In this document: positions 21,944-34,817 of the stretch, one piece after another
How positions within the stretch are numbered: position 1 is the first letter of the stretch
Layout: the number at the start of each line of letters is the position of its first letter
From: Massariosphaeria phaeospora
Taxonomy: Eukaryota; Ascomycota; Dothideomycetes; Pleosporales
DNA length: 64,000 bases
Assembly (NCBI GenBank): GCA_011032825.1
Contig: JAADJZ010000003.1
Span: 1,612,001 to 1,676,000 of the forward strand
Reading direction: 5' to 3'
Notes under the pieces: generated by a model
Databases searched by the model: none
What the model was told of the DNA's origin: nothing
What the model saw: only the letters and a program-made list of their open reading frames with translations
Program-made: the position numbers and the translations under genes

Positions 21944-24900
21944 TCACCAACCACGTCTCCTAGCCCTATTCTCCGCACTCTTCTCCTTTCTCTTCTGCTT
22001 GTTGACCTCATGCCTCCTCTTCTTCTCTTGTCCGTGCTTTTCTGGCATGGTGATGGCTTCGATTTTGCGTTTCGTCCGCCTGTCTTCACGGCGTTGCTTG
22101 ACACCTTTCTGAACCTCGCCCATGATCTTCAAATACTCATGTGTGCCTAGTCGTTTTTGTACGATATCCATGACCTCACGTGCCTTATCAACTAGCGCTT
22201 TGTAGGTGTCGTTAAACGCAGGGTCTGTGGATCGAGGGATTGTTGTGGCAGGGTCGGTAAGTGTAGACAATGTGGTAAGGAGGTGTGGAAGGGCGCTTGC
22301 AATGGCTTCGATGTGGAGTTTATTACACAGCGTTTCCAGGAGCGCCATTGTGGCCGACTTCGGATGGAGCGAGATGAGCTTCATGATCTTCGTTTCGCGA
22401 CGGAGAAGGCCCGAGAGGCGGGTCAAAATTCGATGTATTGCTGTTGGGGGACATTGGCCTGCCTTCTTGTGATTGAAGGGTCCAAGGGGCGGCGACGAGA
22501 GACCATCTGACTCTTCATCAGAGTGAGCTGTATCAACGAGTGCCATGGCTTGCGGTTCTTCGGCCGCCAGGTCATCAGCCGCGTCGTCATCGACGTTCTG
22601 CCAACTCCATTTTGCGCCATTGACGGCCAGACAGCGTCCAAGGAAAGCTACATTGCGAACGCTCTGGATGCACAGCGCCTCAGTAACGTTGGGAATGGTA
22701 AGGTTCTTCAGGAAAGCATGGGCAAGCTGGATCATGCTATGCTCGGTCAATTGCAACCCTCTAGAGCTTTCCAAGGGTAAATTGAAAAGGCCCGCTTCTC
22801 CATTTGCGCTTGCTAGATCGGCAAAGAATAGGCCAAGAAGTTTCGCAGCCGTCAGCTTGACCCAGGTATGAGGATACGAGATGCACGATTGTATCAAATC
22901 CCAGAAACGTGCCTCGCTAGGTGCGAAGGTAATATCTGGCGCCGATTTTGTGAGCTTGGATGCTACGTTTAGGGAGTAATACACCAGTTCCCAGTCGTCT
23001 TCGTCGCGTCGCTTGAGGCATTTGGCCATGGTCGATTGTAGGTTTCGCAACACGAAAGACATCTCTTGAGTTTTGGGATCTGCCATCTCAATGTACAGTC
23101 CCCAGCACTGAATGCCTAGACGCTTGAGTCCTACATCTTCATCCTGCTCCAGCCATCCTCGGAGGTCTGCGATGAATCCCTTGAGCCTCTGATAATCCGC
23201 ACGTTCAAAGACCTTCTTCACTAAAGCACCGGCCATTGTGCGACAGTCGCTGGAGTCATCATTGGCCATGGTGTGAATCAGGGGGATGAACATCGTGCCG
23301 AGTACGTCCTGTAAGACGTTATCTCCGACTCTAGTAAGCACCAGGTTTAGCGCCTCCATGACAGATTGTCGCCCCTCTACATGCTCATACCGTAGATTTC
23401 TGATCAAGAATTCTACCTGCTTAGTAAACCGATTCTTCGCTTGCGGGTACTCCATCAAGAAATGGAAATAGCTGCTCCTGGCAATATCCCTGGCCGATTT
23501 TGTTTGGTTTGTGACCATCATGGCAGCGACTTTGTCCATGACCTCGTATACTTCGGTAATAACAATTTTGCGATTCATGATGGCTTTTAGAAACCCGAAT
23601 ATGACACCCTGACGGTCGGGCTCGTCCAGATCGGGTAGACTGCGCTTGAGGAGCTGCGCCAGGTCACGCTCTTTCACCTCGACGTTTGGCCTTTCCCGCA
23701 AGATGGCTGAAATCATCTTCAATGACGCTTGGGCGATTTCAGTGTTTGTGGATGGGGCTGCTTTGATCTCCCGTACTGCCTCCGTGACATAAACAGGACA
23801 GTTCTTGTCCAGTTCAGCCATCGGTACCTTGATAATAGTAGTCAGAAGACGTATGGCCGAAACTTGAATTTCTTCTTTGCCCTGGACCATAGCATCGCCA
23901 ATGATGGGTAGAAATCCGGCGAGGTTCTGGGGAGTCTGCAAGTCTTCGTGTTTACGCAGCACGGTCCGGAGTATGTCTAGACTAAATCGAGTGATCTTAT
24001 AGATGTGAGATGAAGCAGCGTGTCGGGCACCGGATTTGGCTGCACCTCTCAGGTCGATGAGGAAACGTCTGCTCTTAGCGTCCTCTTGCTTGGCCTGTTT
24101 CGGATTCGCACTGGCTTTGTAAACGTCCTGTATCAATTCATAACACAACACCAAGATGTCCCGACTCTTAACTGTTGGGTTTTGCAGAACCCCAAGACCT
24201 ATGCGCCGCAGTAACTCGTCAACCTTTTGCACCATCTTTCCGTTCAGTCTCTGCATAAGTAGTGACTTAATCGGTAAAATGATATCCACAAGATGTGATG
24301 GGGTGACCGTTCGCGCGATGATGTCCATGGAGTCAAAACTCTTGCTGCTCTTAACCTCTTTCATCTTGCTGATATATTCCTCTGCGTCCTTCTCTTGGCC
24401 GCTTACACCGAAAGTGTCATCCAGGATCACGTCGATGATATCTTTCAAACAATAATCGATCTCACCTGGATTCAACTGGTTCGAGAATTTAACGAGGATA
24501 TGGTGCAAGGTGAAGGACAGGACGTGGAGTTGGTAACCACGCTGGAGTGCAGTTCGTAGTGCTTTAAGGATGAAACCAAGGTAGGTGGGACCGGCTAGCG
24601 TCGCAATTTCTGCCAATGTGTTCCTAGCCATGTCTCTACCGTCTTGGGAACGGGACCTGAGAATATAGCAAATATCTACTAAAACCGATGGAAGACGGAG
24701 TTCTATCTCTTGAAACGGGAGCACAAGAAGCACTTTCGTAACGGCTACGGCGATGGGTACTCGAAGACTGACGGTCGTATCATCCTTCTTGCGCAAGAAA
24801 GCTGTTAAGTCGGGTAGGATGTTTTGTGTTAGATCTGTGGTAAGCTTCTCCTGTCGTGGCAGGGTCTTGCTAAGTGTAGAAAGTGGGGTGTCAACGTCCA

Positions 24901-27900
24901 TGACATCCTCGCTGGAAGGTAGCTCAATCTGTTTCGAATCATGTATCGTACCGTCGGTAACATATCCTTTCACACGCCCTGCTTGGTTCAAGCCATCCAT
25001 CATACCTGCAATTAGCTTGATTACAGCCTTCTGCATATCGGTTTTGCTTGATAAGTAGCCAATGAATTTCTTCAGGAGCGACCGAAACTGGGGCCATTCC
25101 AACCATTCCGATAGAGTTGCAATAGTTCTAGAGGCTTCGCCGGCAATGTTATTGGCATTATCATCTTCGCCTTTGTTGAAAATGAAGTGTTCCAGAAGTG
25201 GAATCAAAAGATGGTAAATGTTTCCCCCTTGAAGGTGTGGCGCATTCGATGCCAATCGCCGTAGAGCCCGTAGTCGTCGGTGACCCTGAATGTGAAGGAT
25301 GTTATTAAAGAAGGATGACTCATCCTCCCCGGAAAGGAGGATGTGCAAATCGGAGATCTGAGTCCAGTCTGCATGAGTCTTGACGAGCTGTCCTAGAACA
25401 GCCAAGAACTCGACCCGAACCAACTCGAAAGTCTCCCGTACTCCACTCTGTATCCCGGGAAGAACAGCACTCGAGATAAAATCTCTAGAGGTTTCATCGC
25501 AGAGGTCAACTTCCAGGCATCGGCGGAGGGATAAAGACGCGTTAATACGGATGCTAAGCTCTTCGTTATCCCTTATGTAGTAAAGCATGTTGTAAATGAG
25601 TGGCTTGCACTGTGAGACGGAAAAAGGCGTCCGCTGATCACTATTGATAGCGTTGAAAGCCCTCGAGCGACGATCAAAATCGGGCTCGTCGAGTTTCGAA
25701 GTTGAGAACGAATTTAGCTCACAACACAGTGTAGAGATCGATACTAAATCTCCCCGATGATTGGCAAGGTCTTGTAGAACATCGCATAGAGCGGCACGAG
25801 ATGTTCGATCTTTGAAGTATGCGAACAAGGAACAACTAGCATCGTAGAGAGTGTCAAAGAGCTCGTCCATGTCCTTCTCGTCACAACGTGGAATGAATTC
25901 ATGAAGTACTCTGAGTAAGCCGAGTTTAGTGAGAGCATTTACCCGTCTGGAGGGTTGTCGAAGTAGGAATGTCGCGATCTCAATCATGCTACGTGACTCC
26001 GCTGAGCCCACAACATGAGGGGCTAGGTCTGCAACCGTTTGGACTGCCGATTCAAGTAGATTTTTGCCGGGAGCCTTCTGTAACAGTTGGCCAACTTGTT
26101 GCAGTATCGTACTGGCATATGGCTGCAATATACATGAATGTATACGGTTTATCTGCCGCTTGGCATCGACAGACCGAGAATCGTCCCCTACCACAAGGGA
26201 GATGATGTTTCGAAGAATGCTGTCCAGGATGAATTGCTTGACGTCATCTTTACCGGAAGGTACATTCAAGCAGCATATGACTTTAGCGAGGATATCTGTA
26301 TTATATTCGACGAGATACAATGCGGTCCGCGCAGACAGTGACCATGCTGAGAAGAGCCGGAGCAGCCCCGACACGGACTGAGCGTTCTCGGTAGGGAATT
26401 TGTCCAGCCTTGGGGTCACTAGCTCTTTGATGATAATCGCTGTGTATGCATCCCAGTCAAGCTCGGGACAGCTTTCAAACAGGACGTTCAAGGAGTAGAA
26501 TGCGCGCTGCCTTATTGTTCTGAGCATGGACATCTGGATATTCTTGCCTTCATCATCCCCGAACTTTGATATTGCTGTTACCCCGGTCAAGTCTCTGGAA
26601 GCCTTGATAAGGCAATACAGTAGCGGGTCGACAATGAACGGGGTGAATGGTTTGAGTGTTGTTTTCAAAGTTTCTAGCATATCCTCGATCATGTTCAGCA
26701 TGCCCAGCTGATTTCGAGGCTTCATTAGATCTCGTTGAAACATCTCTTCGTCAAGTTCCCCACCTTTCATGATAGCAATTCCGTCAAGTGGGCCAAGAGC
26801 GATGGTGAGAAATTGATGAATGGCGGCATGTCCGAACCTGGTCAAGGCGATGAATACTGCTTTCCTTTTGGCTTCTAAACCTTTCTTTCCGCTGATAACT
26901 TTCCCGTATAATAGTCGAAGAATGACGGGAAGTAATTGATCTCGATGTTCGTCTTGAAGACGGCTTTCCTCGGTGCCTACATCTAAAAACACGGCGATCT
27001 CTTCTCGAAAGCGCGCGTCATCGAGTAAGAAGAAAAGGTGCTCCTGATATCGAGTAATGGCAGGATCCTTCCAGGTCAAGATAGCCTTGAGAGCGGCCTT
27101 TTGTATCTCGACATCGCCATTGCCCAGAAGCATAAGCAGGGCTTCATAAACAGCCTCAGACTTGAACAGCACCTTAGGGTTATTGAACTTCGAGAATACC
27201 AACAGCATCGCTTTTTGGTCTTTCCTTGACCAGCGCGACGGTTGCTGCTCTAGTGCGTCATCTGTGGAAACATCATCCTCAGGTTCTGCGATCGGTTGAG
27301 CCAGAGCCCATTGGAGAAGAACCGGCACCAGAAGACGCGATCGTTTTTCTGCAACCTGGGGCAGGTTATGCAGCACACGGAGAGCTTGTGTCCTGCTAAA
27401 GGAGGTGATGAAAGGGATCTGAGCATGTTCTGCGTTGAACCTGGATTGGAGTTGTTGCTCGACATTCTCCATAGTAGCCTCGCTTTTCGATATGCTATGA
27501 TTGAGACTCATGATATTAGTGCATTCGAATTCCGTAGCATACCGGCGTGATGTCGAAGTGGCCTCCCTCTTCTGGCTCATGTTGAGTGGTGAAGCTTCAG
27601 CGGTACTAAGCCATTCAAACGCAATTCGACAGACGTGTGATTCCCCTTCCTTGGTTTCGCAAACCGTCTTCAACACCATACAAGCGTCTTCCCATACTGA
27701 GGAAAGTCTGACGTGCAGGAGACCAAAACAAAACGAAGGTACCGCTTCTCCCACCCATTCGTCTGAAGATACTGCTAGGTAACTCTTCGCAAGTTGTTTG
27801 ATCCGCATTGTTACAGAACGCTGATTCTCCATATTCATAGGTGTTTGTTCGATCATCGTTGCGATTGTGATGACCGATCGTAGTCCTTCGTCTTTCCCAA

Positions 27901-29913
27901 CTATGATCTCGAGTATACCAAGGGCAGCAAGTCGAATATCGTGAGACGGAGAACCAAGGCAACGCATAAGAGTCTGCTTGAGATAATCTTTGTGAGGACC
28001 ATTGAAATCGAAAACTGATCCGTGCTTCTCCATTAGGGAGAGCAGTGCCTGCCAGAATGGCAGGGATTGTCCGTAGAAGGCCGAAGCCCGAGAGAGAGCG
28101 GGCCACAGAGTTTGTAACGAATCCATAAGGTCGCTTTCCGATACGAGAAACCGAAAGCCTTTGCCGGTTGCCAGTACGTCTGTCGGCCTGACATTGCCTG
28201 TTTCGTCGTCGATCTCAAGTGCATGCTTAAGCCCCTCGAATAGAACATTCGACACCCTCTGTTTCAAATCAGGGGTAATGACAAGCACATCGAATGTGTC
28301 AAGTAGGGTGTTGCACTCGTATGCTATTCGCGCTAGATGGTCGGCTGTCTGATACGCGGCAGTCGTTTGCTCGAATGGATCGACGAGAACATCCAGCCAA
28401 CGAGCTGACGGTTGAATCGAACCTTTGCCTAGCATGCCACTATGATACAGCTTTGGCAGAATGGAGCAGAGTGCAGTTCCGTATTCGTGCGCCTTTTGCG
28501 CGATAAATCTACACGAAAATTAGTGAAATTTCGACATGAGAGCATTAGCTGTACGCACTTCTTGAAATATGGTAACAAGAGGGTCTTGAAGCGTTCTAAG
28601 CCAAGCTCTGCAAAGAGATCGCAAAACGGCAGGAAATATTTCTCCCAGAAGTCGCTGGAGAGGGCTCCGAGTGTTTCGACGTGTAGAATCGCCGAGTCCA
28701 TTGAACAGTACTGGAAAGCCACTGCCAGAGCAGAAATCAGACTACGGGTCTGTGACGGGTCTACTTCTCCAGAAGCGCTGACGAGTTCAACCAGTGTACT
28801 AAGAGACTCCAGTATAGGGTTCCACTCAGCTATTCGAGATCCTCCCCTCACACCACAGGCGATAAAGATGACCCGGGACGATAACCCAGCAAAACGAGCG
28901 TCGGACATTGTAGCTCTAGCCTGTTCAATTACGATATCCAGAAGTGGTCTAAAGTTTGCTGCGTCGGAGTGATGTATGAGAGCTGTCACGACGCCGATCA
29001 GGGTGGGCTCGAGAGGGGAGACGCGAAGAGCTATGTAGGCTTCGTCATATGTCCGAAGCAGCATCTCCTGCAAGATCGGAGCGGCGCTTGAATGCATTCC
29101 CCGTTGCAACCCTTTCATGGACTCGGCAAACAGGCTCATGAGGCCATGCTGGAACTCATCGTCATTTGGCGTCCCCTGCAGATCCTTCAACTGCTCGCTT
29201 ATGTGTCTTATTGTAAGTCTCAAAGGTTCCTTATCCCTGTGATAAACCGCCCCAGCCTTCCGCAGTAGAAAGCTAAGGGAGTCGGCAGCGAACCTAGTGA
29301 CGAACGCCTTTTGATGCTCTTTACCGAGCAGAGGCGCCATTAGATCGAAGACAGGCCGCAGGTCGGGTACCAGGAGCCTCGAGAGGTATTTGAAGAGCCA
29401 TGCCAGGCAAGTAAAGCTCCATTCAATAACTTCAACATCTTGGTGCTTTGCAGCTAGTTGTGCGACGGTTGTGACGGTCTGCGCAAAATGCTGCTCGAAC
29501 CTGACACCCAGATCGTGTGCGAAGTGGGCCACGAGACTGAGCAACGGCTCTTCGCTATGCTTGTCTCCGTGCTGCACATGTTCGAGGAGCAGCGCGATGA
29601 TACGGTCGCTGTGGTGGAGCACCTGGGGGAGGCTTTCGCAGAGCGGCGCAACCTTGCGGGCGAATTTGGTGAAATGTTCCGAGAGGTTGAGATCGCGCCA
29701 CTCGGTGAGCGCGTCCTTGAAATACGAGAAGCTGGTGTCGAGTTCGGCGTCGTCGAGAATGGCACCACGGCCACGGCGGACGGGCTCGATCTTGAGCTTC
29801 GCGATGCGGTCGGAGAAGGACTCGAAGTGGTGTCTGCGTGACGAGGGGGTACCGCTTTTGTGCTTCTTGGGGCCTCGGGGCCGGCTTTCTGGGCCTCTTG
29901 ACATGGTAGCCAT
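21944..29913 (-). CDS. utp20: UTP20, U3 snoRNP / small-subunit processome component
   Basis: This is the very large HEAT/ARM-repeat scaffold of the small-subunit processome, needed for 18S pre-rRNA processing in the nucleolus. Predicted exons are 28559..29913 and 21944..28508, giving about 2,639 residues, close to yeast Utp20 (about 2,500). The N-terminus has a basic patch (RPRGPKKHKSGTPSSRRHHF) followed by FESFSDRIAKLKI and WRDLNLSEHFTKFARKV. The middle carries helical-repeat sequence throughout and the down-regulated-in-metastasis-type core. The C-terminus is strongly basic (KRRHEVNKQKRKEKSAENRA), likely an RNA-binding or nucleolar signal. The single intron (28509..28558) is canonical. A second Met at 29904 is an alternative start. 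It is head-to-head with a CWF19L1-like gene at a distance of 227 bp. Confidence 0.93.
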
Positions 29914-30140
29914 AGTGGCAGTATCGTCGGCTGCGTCGCGCAATAGGCACAGGTAGGTAGGTAGCGTCTGAGTTCCCGAGGTGTGATCTTGCCACAAAAA
30001 ATTATGGGTGCCAAGATTTCGCGGCCCGCTCGGCCGCCGGGCGCCGACGTTACAAACCCCCGGGGCCAAACCTGCAGCTGCAGCCCCACGCGGTTTTACC
30101 ACTACAGGTAGGTACCCGCTAACCACCACACACACCCACC
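29914..30140. promoter_or_regulatory. bidirectional promoter UTP20 / CWF19L1-like
   Basis: Only 227 bp separate the two divergent start codons. Tandem GGTA units occur at both ends (AGGTAGGTAGGTAG at 29951..29964 and AGGTAGGTA at 30106..30114), and a palindromic CTGCAGCTGCAG lies near 30072. These are candidate shared elements. Confidence 0.6.
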
Positions 30141-31847
30141 ATGGCCTCAAAAATGTAAGTTCGTTAGCAATCTGAATTGATATTCTGGCCCTGAGTTTCC
30201 AAGTGCCTGTTGCTGAGCGCCCTCAGCATAGTCGTCGGCGATGTGGACGGCCAGTTCCCGGCTGTCTTTCAGAAGCTAGCAGGCCTGCATGCAAAAAACA
30301 ATTTCGCGTTCGCCCTCGTCGTAGGCAACCTATTCGCAGCACCGGGCACTGAAACGGCCGAGGATGAGGCGAATGTAGAGTCACTCATCAATGGCAAGAT
30401 TGAGATTCCGTTCACCGTCTACTTCGCGCTTGGCAACAGTCCACTTCCAACCCCTGTGGTACAGAAGCTCCAGTCCTCAGATGACGAGCTCTGCCACAAT
30501 CTCATATTTCTCGGGAAGCGTACCACGATGAAGACCTCGGAAGGAATCCGGATTGTCGCCCTCGGTGGCCAGCTTGATCCTGCTATCATAGCTGGCGCAT
30601 CAAAAGACAAGTATCCACCTTATTACACAGAAACGGACGCCAAGATCCTTCGAGGAGCAACTACAGCCGACATTCTCGTCACAGCCCAATGGCCAGCTGC
30701 TATTCACACTCGGTCCAAGGTCGATTTCACTGCGGAAGTGCAGCCGCAATCGCAGCAGTGCATCGCTGACCTTGATGTTGTGCTTAAGCCGAGATACCAC
30801 TTCTCCACTTCCGGTACTGCCTTCTACGAGCGCGAACCCTTTTTCCACACTCCGAGTGATGACATCGATGGCCTTTACCCTGTCACACGATTCATTAGCT
30901 TAGCCTCGTATGGAAATCCCAAGAAGCAAAAGTGGATTTATGCTTTCTCCCTCGACCCCACCGCGAGCCATCCCATCGCCCCACCTGCTGGCTCAACAGC
31001 GTGTCCCATAACCCTCTCCGAGAAAAAGCGATCTGTTGCGGAGTCTCGTGGATCAGCGCTCGTATATGATGACGGCAATCACGGTGGCGGCCGCCGTTCG
31101 CACAAGCGCCGCAAAGGCGAACGTAAAGGACCTCTGTCAGTCTCGGAATGCTTCTTTTGTCTAGCAAACGAGAACATTGCAACGCATCTTATAGCCTCGA
31201 TTGGCGAGAACTCTTATGTGACCACGGCAAAGGGGTCCCTTTCCACCGCAAGCACATTCCCGAAACTGGGCTTTCCGTGTCATACGCTCATCATACCTTT
31301 CACGCATCAACCTACTCTCGCCAGCATTGAAGAGGAAGATCGGCATGCTACCTACGCTGAGATGCAGAAATACAGGACATCAATGAACAGCATGCTGAAG
31401 TCAGTCGCAGGAGAAACCTACGGCTCCGTGACCTGGGAACTTAGCAAGAATAGTATCCCACATACGCACTGGCAATATCTCCCTGTTCCGACTGAACTGG
31501 TCCGGAAAGGTCTTGTTGAGGCTGCCTTCAAAGCCCTTGCGGAAAATCTACATTGGCCATCCTTCACAAAGGAGGACGTAGGTGATGGCTTCGAAGAAAT
31601 AAGCGATCTCTTCCGGGTCCTGATTTGGGATCCAAAGGAAGAAGAGGGTACGCAGACGAGCCTAGTGCTGCGTTTTGACGAGAGTATTCGGTTCCACAGT
31701 CAGTTCGGCAGGGAAGTGCTAGCGAAGTTGTTGAGGCTGGACGACAGGATTGATTGGCGAGATTGCGGCCAGACGCAAGAAGAGGAAGAACACGATGTTG
31801 TTAGTTTCAAGAAGGCATTCGCAGAATTTGACTTCGCGGCCGATTAG
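30141..31847 (+). CDS. CWF19-like protein 1 (Drn1 / CwfJ family)
   Basis: This is a metallophosphoesterase-like plus CwfJ-domain protein related to yeast Drn1 and human CWF19L1, which assist lariat-RNA debranching and associate with the late spliceosome. A tiny first exon (30141..30154, encoding MASKI) joins 30227..31847 through a canonical GTAAGT...CAG intron, giving 544 residues. The N-terminal domain starts IIVVGDVDGQFPAVFQKLAG and includes YFALGNSP and LGGQLDPA. A basic linker (GGGRRSHKRRKGERKG) leads to the CwfJ_C_1 region (SECFFCLANENIATHLIASI), HTLIIPFTHQP and ETYGSVTWELSKN, then HTHWQYLPVP, an HIT-like histidine motif. CwfJ_C_2 follows to the end. Without the 14-nt exon the start codon would be missed. 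Confidence 0.92.
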
Positions 31848-32114
31848 TTACAGTCACCCAGGTCCCGATAACCGTCAGACACTAAAGTCTAGGAGACATC
31901 ATCGTATGTTGCGAGCAAAAACTAGCGCGAAGAGTATATGTATATCTAGGTATGACTTCTGCGTGGATCATGAGGCATCACGGTGGCCAAACATCTTTTG
32001 TCTGTGTATCAGGCATTACTCTTGACTTGAAAGAGGTTCCATGGTCACATTCATTCCGTGCTGCAGATATACCCAGTCGAGTACCAACCGCCCTCATGTC
32101 AGTCCCTCAAGCTC
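31848..32114. other. convergent spacer
   Basis: This is a 267-bp region between the 3' ends of the CWF19L1-like and secreted nuclease genes. No feature is seen. Confidence 0.35.
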
Positions 32115-32847
32115 TTAGCAAGTATTCAACATGCTTGTAAGTGCACTCTTCTCCGCGCTCGTAATCGTCAAAGAGTACACGCTCTTTACCTTGATCCATA
32201 TCTTAGAGTATGTGCAGTAGTAAGACGCTAAGTCACTGTCAGTCTGCCTGTTCAACTGCACTTTGGCTACTTACTTAGCGGCGGCTTCCATGCCTCGGGA
32301 CCCTTGTCACCCTTCTCTTGGTTGACATTGTCGGTGACGGCGATCAGCTGAGGATTCGTCAAGTCGTTGGCGAAGGCCTGGCGTCGCGAGGTTGTCCAAG
32401 AGGCGGCACCAGACTGTTGCTCCAAGTCAACATACACGATGCGGCATACCAGTACTCGACGTGGGTCAAACGTACCTTCCAAGCGTTGGAGAGAGGAACA
32501 AAATGATCTATATCCACATCGCTGGCAAGGCTCCAGGTGGCACCGTCGAAGGGCGAGTACCAAGATCCAGATGTAGCGGCACAAGACGAGTCCTGAACAA
32601 CGTTGGTGCCGTCGCGCTTGAGGACCACCTCGCGCGTATTGCATGCTCCGCTCTGGGTAATCCAGTGAGGGAACAAATCGCGGGTGTACCCATCCTGGGG
32701 GCCTTGCGCAGCGACAGTGAGACCTGCAAGCCGGGCTTGAGCGTCCGCGGTAGTAGGTATACCTGGAGGAGCCCGGGCTACAAGAACAGGTGCTGGTAGG
32801 GCAGAGACGAGGACCGTGCCGGAGGCCAGAAGAATGGTGAGCTTCAT
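32115..32847 (-). CDS. secreted HNH nuclease (DUF1524/GmrSD-like)
   Basis: This is a small secreted protein of about 207 residues with a His-Asn-His (beta-beta-alpha metal) nuclease domain. Exons are 32476..32847, 32275..32413 and 32115..32227, all joins in frame with canonical sites. The signal peptide is MKLTILLASGTVLVSALPA. The domain contains GYTRDLFPHWI and DVDIDHFVPLSNAW (metal/catalytic His), then SGAASWTTSRRQAFANDL and TNPQLIAVTDNVNQEKGDKG (second half of the HNH fold). A Cys-containing C-terminus (SYYCTYSKIWIKV...MLNTC) follows. Related proteins are widespread in secreting bacteria and fungi. The substrate is presumably extracellular nucleic acid, but nuclease activity is not proven for most members. 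A TATATAA element lies at 32902..32908. Confidence 0.88.
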
Positions 32848-34817
32848 GATGAATTGGTGTTCAGGTGAACTGTTCTCCAATTCTGGGGTTGGGGGGTGAA
32901 GTTATATACACCCGGGAGGGGCGACTAACTGAGCATCGCCCCACGCGTATACAAGCTGACCACCGGAATGTGGATCGTGGTAACGAATCCTCCCGCTCGA
33001 AGTCTGCACATCATACGTCGGTGTGGCGATCCCGTCGCCTCCTGTATGCGCCTCTGATGCTCAGGACCTTAGATGTTCACGGTAGACCTCTGGTCCATAC
33101 CAATGATAAGGCCCACGCGCCTCGAAAGAAAGGGCCCTTGCCTCACGAAGACCCCGTACCACTCACACTGGGGACGTAATTGTTCTTTTCCACGCTCGAA
33201 TGAGAAGGTGGAAGCCCAGCCAAGTCCCACGTTGCGCATCTTCTCTGCGCCAGGAAGAGGTACGCGAGTGGTTCCTGGATATGGTCCGCGGCCCTATCGG
33301 GAGGCAATCTGTGACGCGCCGAACTGCCCTTCTCGGGGTCGGAGCCGCCCTACCCACATATCCTGTCGACCAGTAAGCGCAGTAGAAGCCGACTGGGAGA
33401 CGCGGAAGCTCGCGCCGTGACGAGAGTGGTGCATGTTGTTTTGGGGGGGCAGCGCTCATGTGTTCTTATCGCGGATCTCGATTGGCGGCGGGGTAGTGGC
33501 CGCTGGAAGGCACAATCCTGATTGGTGCTGACGTGCAGCGGAGGAAAGCAAGCGTCGGATCTGGCGGTTTGGCACAGCTACCTATCATGTTTGCTGCATG
33601 GAAGAGCGAATCAGGGCTGGAGTCGGAAAACCGTGCAAAGCCTATTAAAGTGGAGGGTTGGGGCATGTAGCACGGAAAAGGTGCTACGAGCCACGGGGTC
33701 TTGGCCAGAAAAGGAGTGCCAAGACGGTGGTATTTACTCGCGCATGGGGCGTCCCATACTGTCATATCTTCAGCTTCGAGTGCTGAGATACTAGTGTAGA
33801 GAACACCACAGTTTCCGGTAGCCGAAGGTTTCCACACACACTTCTTACCAAAAGTTGTCCAGCATCTTGATGATTAGGTAGGCCTCGGCCGAGCCGGAGG
33901 TGCTGTGCCAACCCTCTAGCGCTGTAATCAACACCCAAGATTTTAAGGGTTCAAGCTTGCCTCTTTCAGTAGCTTGAGGAAGGACAATGGATGTCACTTT
34001 GGACGACATCAGGGCGAGACTAGCTTGAATATATGTACTTGCGTACTGTAGATATGAATTGGGGTTCGTACAGGTTGGGCGTGGTGTCTGCGTGATTGGG
34101 ACTTGTGTCGCACATTCCATGTTATCTCCAACGACATGTGTGATTCTTGGAGGGCGTTCTGAATGTACTGACATGGGTGAAGTGCGGTGTCCTTCCAAAG
34201 ATGTAGATGCGATAGGGTACTGTATGCACGAAGAGGGCGCATATTTAGCGTAGATTTGTAATACAGTTGGGAACCCATGGCGATTGCGGTTTCTAGAAGC
34301 CAACACAGTACCCTCAACCAATCAGCTCCGCTATTCAGCAGCATATTCTTTTAGACGCATTGATCGCGTGTAAGATGTTTGACATCATCATGGTGGAGGA
34401 CTTGGGCGCTATGCACAGTTTTGTTTCTCTGGCGAAAACTTTCTCATGCGCTCATCAAAGCTTGTGTTCTGGTGGGGCAGCAGTGCTGCATTCAAGTATG
34501 TAAGAGTCGAGGGGCGCGCACGTCATTGTTCCAGACTTCAATTGGATACGGCGGTTTTTAGATGCAGTGAGTGGTGAGGAGTGAGGTGGGCTCAAACAAC
34601 CAAACCCGGAAGCTCGGAACGCGAACTGTTCTAATTTGTCAGCGTCCATTGCCATCAGATAATCGCCGAGCTCTATAAGGCACACAAGTCCCTCGGCGAT
34701 TTAACTTGCGTTACAATACAAATAACTATCAGAAAACATCCCGTAGTTGCGACACCGTCAAGTAAACCGGATACAATAATATCCTTCATCGTGGCTTTCA
34801 GACTGAGTGTCCGCAGA
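32848..34817. other. gene-free stretch of about 2 kb
   Basis: No frame here shows a domain, intron-joined continuation or coding bias that I can defend. The largest (33466..33837 and 33845..34321, minus) look random. It contains the promoter of the secreted nuclease and of the DsbA-like gene. A decayed gene is possible. Confidence 0.45.
32902..32908 (-). promoter_or_regulatory. TATA-like element of the secreted nuclease gene
   Basis: TATATAA on the minus strand lies about 55 nt upstream of the ATG at 32847. The short distance to the ATG would imply a short leader. Confidence 0.5.
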
